Source of the DNA: Demequinaceae bacterium
GTDB taxonomy: Bacteria; Actinomycetota; Actinomycetes; Actinomycetales; Demequinaceae
Assembly: GCA_024643505.1 (NCBI GenBank)
Contig: JAHEMW010000007.1
Span: 1 to 33,545 of the forward strand
Length of the DNA stretch: 33,545 nucleotides
Direction: 5' to 3'
The notes beneath the pieces are model-generated. The model was not told where the DNA came from, made no database searches, and worked only from the letters and a program-made list of their open reading frames with translations. The position numbers and the translations under genes were made by a program. Positions 1 to 6,668 of the stretch are shown piece after piece. Numbering within the stretch: position 1 is the first letter of the stretch; the number at the start of each line of letters is the position of its first letter.

Positions 1-1
1 C

Positions 2-565
2 CTCGGTATGGCACTGCCCTTCGTTCTGGTCGGCGGGAACCTGATCGCGAACGGCGGCGTCGAGGGGTCGCTCAGCGCTTACTACTACACGGGCCTGCGA
101 GACATCTTTGTAGGCGCGCTCGTCGCGTTCGGCGTCTTCCTCGCCTTCTACATGGTCGCCGTGCGCAACTTTGACAACTACGCGAGCTCCATCGCGGGCG
201 CCGCGGTACTCGTCGTCGCCTTCTTCCCGACCGACGACCCATCGGTCGCCAACGACCCCATGGCGCGCGTCCTTGCGCATTACGCCTCCGCGACGATCTT
301 CATCGTCCTGCTCGCCGCAATCTCCTTCCGATTCGGGTGGGCGGAGCGGCACGCGAGCGACCCGCTCCAACACCACCGTCCGGGCGAGTGGCGGCTGCAC
401 TACGGGTGCGCGGCGGCGATCGTGCTGTCGTTGGTGTTCATCGCGGTGTCGCAGATTGCGCACGTGCTCACCGAGTGGTCGATCCTCATCGGCGAGACGG
501 TGAGTGTGCTCGCATTCGGGGCTTCGTGGCTCGCGAAGGGGCTTGAGTTGTTCCGCACGCGCTGA
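2..565 (+). CDS. DUF998-like integral membrane protein, 5' end outside window
   Basis: The reading frame is open to the left edge, and the ATG at 8 has no room for a visible ribosome-binding site. Its first residues already look like the end of a membrane segment, so the true start probably lies upstream. The visible 185 residues hold about five hydrophobic segments (roughly residues 1-15, 30-52, 58-75, 90-108 and 133-180). The short motif SAYYYTGLRD between the first two resembles the loop of DUF998-type small membrane proteins. No catalytic motif is seen and the biochemical role is unknown. It ends 100 bp before tadA and is probably not part of the Tad operon. Membrane location is clear; the family assignment is from memory of the motif and is moderately sure. 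Confidence 0.6.
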   Translation, partial: LGMALPFVLVGGNLIANGGVEGSLSAYYYTGLRDIFVGALVAFGVFLAFYMVAVRNFDNYASSIAGAAVLVVAFFPTDDPSVANDPMARVLAHYASATIFIVLLAAISFRFGWAERHASDPLQHHRPGEWRLHYGCAAAIVLSLVFIAVSQIAHVLTEWSILIGETVSVLAFGASWLAKGLELFRTR

Positions 566-653
566 TGCGGCGCTAGGAACAGCGGTTCGCGGGCGTTGGC
601 CTCGCCGATTTGCGGTTATCAACATGCCCCTAGCGCAAAAGTTGTTGGATCCG

Positions 654-659
654 TAACCT
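654..659 (+). promoter_or_regulatory. Candidate -10 box for leaderless tadA
   Basis: TAACCT fits the actinobacterial TANNNT -10 pattern and ends 7 nt before the tadA ATG at 666. Transcription would then begin at or next to the start codon. No ribosome-binding site precedes that ATG. No convincing -35 is seen. The spacing is the same as at the rhodanese gene (9800 to 9807). Confidence 0.35.
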
Positions 660-665
660 CGACGC

Positions 666-1895
666 ATGGGGGGCGATGCGGCCGCACGCATCGAGGTGCG
701 TGTTCGGGACGAGATTCGCCGACGGGGGGTTGACCCGTCGCGCGACGTTGCCGGTGTGCGCGCACTCGTTGACGAGGCCATTTCTGCGTGGGATGACGAC
801 GCGCTGGTTGGCGCGGTGGTGGCGGTCGCAGACCGCGCAGGGATCGCGCGCACGGTCTTGGCGAATGTGGCGGGCCTCGGCCCCTTGCAGGTGTACCTCG
901 ATGACCCAGAGGTAGAGGAGATCTGGATCAATCGGCCTTCGCAGGTGTTTGTGGCGCGTCACGGCTCGAGCGAATTGACGCCGACAATCCTCACGGACTC
1001 GCAGGTGAGAGAACTCGTCGAGCAGATGCTGAAGATGTCCGGACGTCGCCTCGACCTGTCGACCCCCTTTGTGGATGCGTCGCTTCCGGGCGGGGAGCGG
1101 CTGCATGCCGTGATTCCGGACATTACGCGTGAACACTGGGCAGTCAATATTCGCAAGTACGTCGTGCGAGCGAGCCACGTTGACGACCTCGTCGCGCTCG
1201 GTTCGCTGACCCCGCAGGCGGGCGCCTTCCTCGCCGCGGCGGTCGTTTCCGGTCTCAACATCCTGGTCGCAGGCGGCACCCAGGCAGGCAAGACGACCGC
1301 ACTGAATGCACTTGCTGGCTGCATCCCGGCACGCGAAAGGGTGATCACGTGCGAGGAGGTGTTTGAACTCCAGCTCGCTATTCGAGATGTCGTGGCCCTG
1401 CAATGTCGCCAGCCATCCCTGGAGGGGACGGGAGAGGTCGAACTCCGGAGGCTCGTCAAGGAAGCCCTGCGGATGCGCCCCAGCCGCATCATCATCGGCG
1501 AGGTCCGTGAGGCGGAGTCGCTCGACATGCTCGTGGCGCTCAACGCGGGTGTGCCCGGGATGTGCACTATTCATGCCAACTCGGCGCGCGATGCCATCGT
1601 CAAGATGTGCACGCTCCCATTGCTCGCAGGAGAAAACGTGTCGGATCGCTTCGTGGTGCCCACGGTCGCCTCTGCGATCGACATCGTTCTGCACTTGGGT
1701 CTCGATCACCGCGGACGGCGCCGCGTCAGGGAAATCGTGGCAGTAACCGGCCGCGTTGAGGGTGGCGTCGTTGAGATCGAATCGTTGTTCGAGACGCGGT
1801 CCGGAGCCCTCGTTCGCGCGGACGGCTTTCCGCCGCACGGCGACCGATTTGAGCGACACGGCTACCGCCTCTCGGAACTTCTGGTGGCGTCATGA
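666..1895 (+). CDS. tadA: TadA/CpaF-family secretion ATPase of the Tad pilus
   Basis: This is the hexameric cytoplasmic ATPase that drives assembly of Flp/Tad-type pili. The 409-aa protein has an N-terminal helical region, a PAS-like/N2 part with EEIWINRPSQVFV near residues 80-95, and a RecA-like domain. Walker A GGTQAGKTT lies at about residues 203-211, followed by the acidic EEVFELQL segment, the Walker B region RIIIGEVREAE, and the CTIHANSA histidine box typical of type II/IV secretion ATPases. Length matches CpaF relatives. It overlaps tadB by 4 nt (ATGA), so translation is probably coupled. The ATG at 666 lacks a Shine-Dalgarno sequence and may be read from a leaderless mRNA. A 409-aa antisense ORF over the same bases is a shadow. 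Confidence 0.95.
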   Translation: MGGDAAARIEVRVRDEIRRRGVDPSRDVAGVRALVDEAISAWDDDALVGAVVAVADRAGIARTVLANVAGLGPLQVYLDDPEVEEIWINRPSQVFVARHGSSELTPTILTDSQVRELVEQMLKMSGRRLDLSTPFVDASLPGGERLHAVIPDITREHWAVNIRKYVVRASHVDDLVALGSLTPQAGAFLAAAVVSGLNILVAGGTQAGKTTALNALAGCIPARERVITCEEVFELQLAIRDVVALQCRQPSLEGTGEVELRRLVKEALRMRPSRIIIGEVREAESLDMLVALNAGVPGMCTIHANSARDAIVKMCTLPLLAGENVSDRFVVPTVASAIDIVLHLGLDHRGRRRVREIVAVTGRVEGGVVEIESLFETRSGALVRADGFPPHGDRFERHGYRLSELLVAS

Positions 1896-2752
1896 CGACC
1901 GTCCTCGGGCTGTGCCTCGGCGCTGGCGCGTTCCTCGTGTGGTGGTCGTTGTGGGTGCCGGGAGCTGAGCCCGCCGCTCGCCCCCACGGCTGGAGTGCGC
2001 GCACCCAGGATCGCCTGGTGCAGGCTGGCGTCATCGCCGTATCCCCGCAGGCGCTGCTCGGCACGGCGCTCGGACTCGGACTCGCCACCTTCGTGCTCGT
2101 CACTGCGGTCTCGGATGCGCCTGGGATCGCCGCGTGTTTCTCGTTCCTTGCCGCGCGGGCCCCGTTTGCCCTGATCGCTAGTCGCGCCAGATCTCGGCAG
2201 CGTGCCGCGCGCGCGGTCTGGCCCGAGGCCGTCGATCACCTCGCGTCGGGCATCCGTGCGGGGCTGTCGTTGCCCACCGCACTCGCGCAACTCGGCGATC
2301 GGGGCCCTGAGCAACTCCGCGAACCGTTCTCAGCGTACGCGCGGGACTTTCGTGCAACCGGGCGCTTTGGGCCGAGCCTCGATGCGCTCAAGGCGCGCCT
2401 CGCTGATCCCGTGGCGGACCGCATCATCGAAGCCCTGCGTGTGACGCGCGATGTGGGCGGCACGGATGTCGGCACCGTCTTGCGCACGCTGTCGGAGTTC
2501 CTGCGCGACGATGCGCGCACCCGAGGCGAGCTCGAGGCGCGTCAGAGCTGGACGGTCAATGCGGCAAGGCTCGCCGTGGCGGCGCCGTGGATGGTGCTCG
2601 CGCTCCTGGCGACCCGACCGGCCAACGCCGCCGCATTCAACTCGCCCGGTGGATTGACAGTCCTCGTCGGGGGTGGCGTCCTCACGGTCGTCGCGTACCG
2701 GGTGATGACGCGAATCGGCCGGCTGCCGGTTGAAGAACGGGTGATGCGATGA
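1892..2752 (+). CDS. tadB: TadB-like type II secretion F-domain membrane protein
   Basis: This is the inner-membrane platform protein of the Tad pilus, working with TadA and TadC. The 286-aa product starts with a hydrophobic helix, has two further hydrophobic stretches around residues 50-95, then a cytoplasmic helical T2SS-F domain with the segment AVDHLASGIRAGLSLPTALAQL. A pair of C-terminal membrane helices covers about residues 225-275. The start is an ATG in the 4-nt overlap with tadA, and the end overlaps tadC by 4 nt. Assignment as TadB rather than TadC rests on gene order and on the longer N-terminal membrane part. Confidence 0.88.
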   Translation: MTTVLGLCLGAGAFLVWWSLWVPGAEPAARPHGWSARTQDRLVQAGVIAVSPQALLGTALGLGLATFVLVTAVSDAPGIAACFSFLAARAPFALIASRARSRQRAARAVWPEAVDHLASGIRAGLSLPTALAQLGDRGPEQLREPFSAYARDFRATGRFGPSLDALKARLADPVADRIIEALRVTRDVGGTDVGTVLRTLSEFLRDDARTRGELEARQSWTVNAARLAVAAPWMVLALLATRPANAAAFNSPGGLTVLVGGGVLTVVAYRVMTRIGRLPVEERVMR

Positions 2753-3669
2753 CGGCGCAGCTCGCATTCTCGCTCGCCGCGCTTGTCGTTGGGGGCGCGT
2801 TGGTCACGTCGTGGACGATCGCGCGACGCGTGTCGCTCGTCGACCGCGTCGCACCGGGACTGAGGTCGCGGGACGTCGCATCGTGGAATGTGCCTACCGG
2901 GCAGCACTGGACGCCTGCCGTTGAGCGCATCCTCGCTCCTGTCGTGCGCGACGCGACGCGCGTGATCGAGCGCTGGGGTGCAACCGCGGTCGACGTTCGC
3001 GGGCGTCTGGATCGCGCCGGAAGCGCCCTTTCCGTTGAGCAGTACCGAGCGCAGCAGGTGATCGCGGGACTCGTCGCTCTCGGGGTCGCGCTCACGGTCA
3101 GCATCGGCCTCGTTGCGTGGCGCGGGTCGCACCCCGTAGTTGTCCTGGTCATGGTGCTCGCGGCCGTCGTCGCGGGAATCGCGGTTCGTGACGCGGCGCT
3201 CTCGGCCGCGATACGCCGACGCCAGGCGGCTCTCGCCGCTCAGCTGCCCACCGTCGCTGAGCTGTTGGCACTCTCCGTCGCAGCCGGTGAGGGCGCGCGC
3301 GGCGCCCTCGAACGCGTGGCGCGGACCGTCTCCGGCGCGCTCGCCGACGAGATGCGCCGCACGCTCGCGGAGGTTCGAGCGGGCGAGCCATTGGCGCGCG
3401 CACTGCAACGCCTGGCGGACCGCACCGGCACACCCGCGGTGCGCCGCTTCGCCGACGGTGTCGCAACCGCCATTGAACTCGGCACCCCGTTGGCGGAAAT
3501 CCTGCGCGCTCAGGCCCGCGACGCGCGCGAGTCGGGTCGGCAAGAACTCATGGAGCAAGGTGGGCGCCGCGAAATCGCCATGCTCGTGCCCGTCGTGTTC
3601 CTCATCCTGCCGATCACCATCGTGTTTGCCCTCTACCCAGGTCTCGTTGCTATCGACCTCACCACCTGA
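2749..3669 (+). CDS. tadC: TadC-like type II secretion F-domain membrane protein
   Basis: This is the second inner-membrane platform subunit of the Tad machine. The 306-aa protein has an N-terminal helix (about residues 5-25), a pair of hydrophobic segments near 105-150, then a T2SS-F domain with PTVAELLALSVAAGEGARGALERV and the acidic/basic repeat ADEMRRTLAEVRAGEPL. A last membrane helix lies near residues 278-300. It starts with ATG in an ATGA overlap with tadB. A 12-nt gap with AAAGGAAC follows before the small pilin-like gene. The recurring order tadA-tadB-tadC-small protein-TadE is seen in many actinobacteria. Confidence 0.88.
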   Translation: MTAQLAFSLAALVVGGALVTSWTIARRVSLVDRVAPGLRSRDVASWNVPTGQHWTPAVERILAPVVRDATRVIERWGATAVDVRGRLDRAGSALSVEQYRAQQVIAGLVALGVALTVSIGLVAWRGSHPVVVLVMVLAAVVAGIAVRDAALSAAIRRRQAALAAQLPTVAELLALSVAAGEGARGALERVARTVSGALADEMRRTLAEVRAGEPLARALQRLADRTGTPAVRRFADGVATAIELGTPLAEILRAQARDARESGRQELMEQGGRREIAMLVPVVFLILPITIVFALYPGLVAIDLTT

Positions 3670-3681
3670 AAGGAACAGCAC

Positions 3682-3858
3682 ATGAACCACCTCGTCGATG
3701 CAGTGCTCCGCAGGGTTCCCGACGACCGCGGCGACGTGCCCGGATGGGTACTCATTACGCTCATGACGGCCGGGCTTGTCGCCGCAATTTGGGCGATCGC
3801 CGGACCCGCTCTCACAGGCTTGTTCGGCGATGCGATCGATTCAGTCACCGGCGGCTGA
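3682..3858 (+). CDS. Small Flp-like pilin candidate of the Tad locus (58 aa)
   Basis: This gene is absent from the ORF track. ATG at 3682 is preceded by AAAGGAAC (from 3669), a good ribosome-binding site, and the frame closes with TGA at 3856-3858. The product has a charged N-terminus with RRVPDDRGDVPG, then a hydrophobic helix WVLITLMTAGLVAAIWAIAG and an amphipathic tail. This is the build of a type IV-like prepilin: short charged leader, Gly, then a membrane helix. Its place between tadC and the TadE genes is where the major pilin or the DUF4244 protein sits in related loci. It lacks the usual Glu at +5 if cleavage follows PG. The last 29 nt overlap the chosen start of the next gene. It is probably the pilin subunit; this is inferred from build and position, not from a recognised family. 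Confidence 0.8.
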   Translation: MNHLVDAVLRRVPDDRGDVPGWVLITLMTAGLVAAIWAIAGPALTGLFGDAIDSVTGG

Positions 3859-4216
3859 CGATTCGGGCAGCGCCGTTGCCGAATTTGTGTTCGTGTCGAT
3901 CCTGCTCGCCGCGCTCGCACTCGGGTTGATTCAGCTCACGCTCGTCTTGCACGTTCGCAACACCTTGCTGGCATCGGCGTCGGACGGGGCGCACATCGCC
4001 GCGCTCGCGGATCGCTCTGAAGGCGACGGGCGTCGCCGCGCCATCGAGGTCGCCGAGGCTGCGCTCGGCGGCAGGTCCGTGACGGTGACGGCGACAACGT
4101 CGGTTGTGGGCGGGGTGGCGACTGTGGAAGTCGTGGCCGCGACGGCGCTGCCGGCGTTCCTCTGGTGGGGCGAAGGCCAGATCACGGCGCGTGCTCACGC
4201 CATCGAGGAGCGCTAG
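3830..4216 (+). CDS. tadE: TadE-like minor pilin/pseudopilin
   Basis: The 128-aa form starting MRSIQSP at 3830 was chosen over the ATG at 3776, because it leaves a short leader before DDSGSAVAEFVFVSILLAALALGLIQLTL. The acidic SAVAEFVF segment with Glu in the fifth-residue-like position followed by a membrane helix is the TadE-like hallmark. The rest is a small extracytoplasmic domain ending near the translation stop at 4214-4216. It overlaps the small pilin gene upstream and is followed after 1 nt by a second TadE-like gene. TadE proteins are minor pilins or assembly factors of Tad pili. Start choice is uncertain; the family is fairly sure. Confidence 0.82.
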   Translation: MRSIQSPAADDSGSAVAEFVFVSILLAALALGLIQLTLVLHVRNTLLASASDGAHIAALADRSEGDGRRRAIEVAEAALGGRSVTVTATTSVVGGVATVEVVAATALPAFLWWGEGQITARAHAIEER

Positions 4217-4217
4217 C

Positions 4218-4667
4218 GTGCGCCGCGACGACGGCTCGGCGATTGTCGAGTTCGTGTTCCTCGCGGTGGTGCTCATGATCCCCGTCGTTTACCTTGTGTT
4301 GACGTTTGCTCGACTGCAGGCGGGCGCCTTCGCCGCCGATGCGGTCGCGCGCGATGCGGCACGAGCGGCGGCCGTCCAGGGTTACGAGGCGGTGGGGGAC
4401 GGAGCGAGCGTGGCTCTCGCTGTCGATCGTGCCCACGTGGCTGCGGAGGCGATTGCCGAGGTGACAGCGACCGACTTCGGGTTTGATTCTCGCGACGTTG
4501 TCCTGTCACTGACCTGCCGCGGTGGGGCCTGCTTCGCGCCGGGCACCGACGTCGTGGCGTCCGTCGACATCACCGTGGCACTTCCCGGTGTGCCGTCTTT
4601 TCTGCAATCCTCCGCCGCCACGATGTCCTCCGTGCGGGCGTCCCCCATCGACCGGCTCGCACCGTGA
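4218..4667 (+). CDS. Second TadE-like pseudopilin
   Basis: GTG at 4218, one base after the preceding stop, gives a 149-aa protein beginning VRRDDGSAIVEFVFLAVVLMIPVVYLVL. The ORF track's longer form adds 38 Arg/Ser-rich residues that are antisense-like in character and was rejected. GSAIVEF followed by a membrane helix is the TadE signature. Two Cys (in LTCRGGACF) could form a disulfide outside the cell. It probably works with the neighbouring TadE and the 58-aa pilin candidate as a minor pilin. The end overlaps the next gene by 4 nt (GTGA), again suggesting translational coupling. Confidence 0.82.
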   Translation: MRRDDGSAIVEFVFLAVVLMIPVVYLVLTFARLQAGAFAADAVARDAARAAAVQGYEAVGDGASVALAVDRAHVAAEAIAEVTATDFGFDSRDVVLSLTCRGGACFAPGTDVVASVDITVALPGVPSFLQSSAATMSSVRASPIDRLAP

Positions 4668-5134
4668 GCCCTCGACGCGCTGGCGTCGCACGCGACGACG
4701 ACGGCAGCATTCTCGTCCTCGCCCTCGGGCTGCTTGTCGTCGTCCTCGTACTTGCGCTTGTCGTCGCCGCCGCGACGCGACTCCACCTTGACCGCATGAG
4801 GCTCGCGCAACTTGCGGACGAACTGGCCCTCGATGCAGCGGATTCGCTTGATCTTGCGCGGTACTACTCGGGGGCGCTGGCCGAGCCGACGTTTGATCGC
4901 GCAGTCGAACTCAACTCTTCACGCCTCGAATCGGCCGTCGCTCAACGCCTCGGCGACGCGCGCGACCGCGCCGGCCTGCCTGAGGCGAGAGTCACCGTCG
5001 CCGGCACCGAAGACGGCTACACCGCCACCGTCACCGTCCAGGCGCGCGTTTACCCGTTGTTCGCACTCGACGTCCTGGCGCCCTTTGACGGAGGCGTCGT
5101 GCTTGAGGCCACCGCGTCTGCCCGGTCGTCTTAG
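4664..5134 (+). CDS. TadG-like / Rv3654c-like pilus-locus membrane protein
   Basis: The 156-aa product starts at a GTG in a GTGA overlap with the TadE gene before it. It opens with ARDDDGSILVLALGLLVVVLVLALVVAA, a charged leader and single helix like the N-terminus of TadG and of the Rv3654c-type 'TadE-like' proteins of actinobacteria. An extracytoplasmic region with RLAQLADELALDAADS follows; a similar segment is common after the helix in this group. No vWA domain as in full-length TadG is present. It is the last gene of the Tad operon; the next gene is convergent. No clear hairpin terminator lies in the 50-nt gap that follows. Confidence 0.75.
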   Translation: MSPRRAGVARDDDGSILVLALGLLVVVLVLALVVAAATRLHLDRMRLAQLADELALDAADSLDLARYYSGALAEPTFDRAVELNSSRLESAVAQRLGDARDRAGLPEARVTVAGTEDGYTATVTVQARVYPLFALDVLAPFDGGVVLEATASARSS

Positions 5135-5184
5135 CGCACGACCTGCGTCACCACCGCACGATGCTCCCTGCACCGCGCCAGCAC

Positions 5185-6489
5185 CTACGACGCGTCCACC
5201 GCCTTCGCCGACTTGATCGCCGTGGTCCAGGCGTTCTTTGCCTCGACCCGTCCCGCCTCGACATCGCCGATGACTGCCTCGACGGCCACGCGCACGCGCG
5301 GATCCTTCGGCCCCAAATACACGCCGCGTTCGATGTCGGCCGCGTTCGAGGCCATGATCGTCCCCACGTGGGCCCCGCCGAAATACTCGCTGGTGACGGT
5401 CGCTACGCCCGCGTCGTCCACGAGGGACAGCAGCGACGGCACCGCCCCGGTCGTGGTGAGCAAGGTGCGCTGCTGGTCAGCGAGGGTGAGCCACACGATG
5501 AAGTCGTAAGCCGCCTGCAAGGTGTCCGCGTCGGACTGGTTTGGCAGCGCGTAGTAGGAGCCGCCCCAGTTTCCGCCGGGGCCCGGCAGGTCTGCGATCG
5601 CCCACTTCGCCTGCGGGTCGGTGGATCCCGTGCGAATGTCCGAGAGCATCCACGTGGGGCACAGCGTCGTCGCGAAACTGCCGTCTGCCAGGCCTTTCGC
5701 CCACGGGTCGCGCAACGGCGCGAGTGCGGCAGACAATCCGTCCGTGACCGCGGCAAGGGCGATATCGAATGCGGGCTTGTTTTCCGTCATCGACAGTGTG
5801 TCGGTGCGGTCGTAATAGCCGTGCCCGGTGCCCAGCTGCCACTGGGCGGCGTTGACGAGCGTGGTGGCGTCGTCGATCCAGTGGCCGCCCTCGCCCGCCT
5901 TGGCTTGATACTGCTTGCCGAGGGCAAGGAACCCCTCCCACGTGTCGCCGACGGCGGCATCGAGAGCCGCCGGCTCGGACGGGAGGCCTGCCGCGGCAAG
6001 CAGGTCGCTGCGGTAGCACAGCGCGAGTCCGCCCACGTCAGCCGGAAGCGCGATGGTGACCGTCTGGTTGGCGTTGGATGCCTGGGCCCACTTCCACGAC
6101 ATGAATCCGTCGCGCAGCGTGCCAGCGCCGAGGTCGAGGAGGTTGACGAATCCGTCGGAGCGGGACACGAAGGATGGCATGTACGCCTCCTCGATCACCG
6201 CGACCGCTGGCGCGTCGGCACCGGCGACGATCTGATTCGTGAGCGCCTCATGCTGGGCCGCGTAATCGCCCGTCGACAGCGCAATGGTGACGCCCGGGTG
6301 GTCGGCCATGTAGGCGTCGGCCAGTGCCGACAGATTGAAATTTCCCCATTGCGCCACAGTCACCGTCACGCCCGGTCCCGCGTCTGGTGTGGGGCTCGCG
6401 CTCCCGGGAGATCCGTCCGACGCGGGGGTGCAGGCGGCGAGCGTGAGCGCGCCTGCGGCTACGGCCGAGACGACGACGGCGCGATACAT
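5185..6489 (-). CDS. Family-1 extracellular solute-binding lipoprotein (sugar ABC type)
   Basis: The 434-aa product has a signal peptide with a lipobox at about residues 17-20 (LAAC), so it should be a lipid-anchored binding protein on the outer face of the membrane. After a Ser/Pro/Gly-rich linker comes [27 protein letters not shown], the usual start of family-1 carbohydrate-binding proteins. Further family-like segments are [22 protein letters not shown] and a late GGSYYALP. The ATG at 6489 has a strong GGGGAGGA site upstream. No permease or ATPase gene is adjacent, so it either works with a transporter encoded elsewhere or is an orphan. The ligand is not known; a sugar is likeliest from the family. 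A 462-aa ORF on the opposite strand is a shadow. Confidence 0.88.
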   Translation of the reverse strand: MYRAVVVSAVAAGALTLAACTPASDGSPGSASPTPDAGPGVTVTVAQWGNFNLSALADAYMADHPGVTIALSTGDYAAQHEALTNQIVAGADAPAVAVIEEAYMPSFVSRSDGFVNLLDLGAGTLRDGFMSWKWAQASNANQTVTIALPADVGGLALCYRSDLLAAAGLPSEPAALDAAVGDTWEGFLALGKQYQAKAGEGGHWIDDATTLVNAAQWQLGTGHGYYDRTDTLSMTENKPAFDIALAAVTDGLSAALAPLRDPWAKGLADGSFATTLCPTWMLSDIRTGSTDPQAKWAIADLPGPGGNWGGSYYALPNQSDADTLQAAYDFIVWLTLADQQRTLLTTTGAVPSLLSLVDDAGVATVTSEYFGGAHVGTIMASNAADIERGVYLGPKDPRVRVAVEAVIGDVEAGRVEAKNAWTTAIKSAKAVDAS

Positions 6490-6517
6490 GTTCCTCCCCG
6501 GCTGACAACGGGTTCAA

Positions 6518-6610
6518 GTGTGGCACGGGGCTCGATCAAGGGGCCCTAGGTCCCGAGAGTTTCGGCCATGCCGCGCCTACCGTGGTTGAGAGCCGGAAGG
6601 CGTGCCACAC
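6518..6610. repeat. 10-bp inverted repeat spanning the divergent SBP/pflB promoter region
   Basis: GTGTGGCACG at 6518-6527 is exactly complementary to CGTGCCACAC at 6601-6610. The centres are 83 bp apart, close to eight helical turns. The arms lie in the 179-bp region between the divergent solute-binding protein and pflB genes. This could be a pair of repressor half-sites or a looping operator, or chance. Confidence 0.4.
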
Positions 6611-6668
6611 AGCAGGGCGCGCGCGGTCCGGAACCCCACAAGGGACGTACAACAAGGAGCGCGAAGTC

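Noticed and set aside
630-1859. 409-aa minus-strand ORF opposite tadA
   Set aside because: It mirrors the tadA frame; the composition is Arg/His/Asp-rich as expected of an antisense reading of GC-rich code, and no domain is recognisable.
5161-6549. 462-aa plus-strand ORF opposite the solute-binding protein
   Set aside because: The opposite strand has a clear signal peptide, lipobox and family-1 motifs with a good ribosome-binding site; this ORF has none.
6490-6668. Rex (TTGTGA-type) or FNR/CRP box upstream of pflB
   Set aside because: I scanned the 179-bp region by eye and found no convincing match to these consensus sites.
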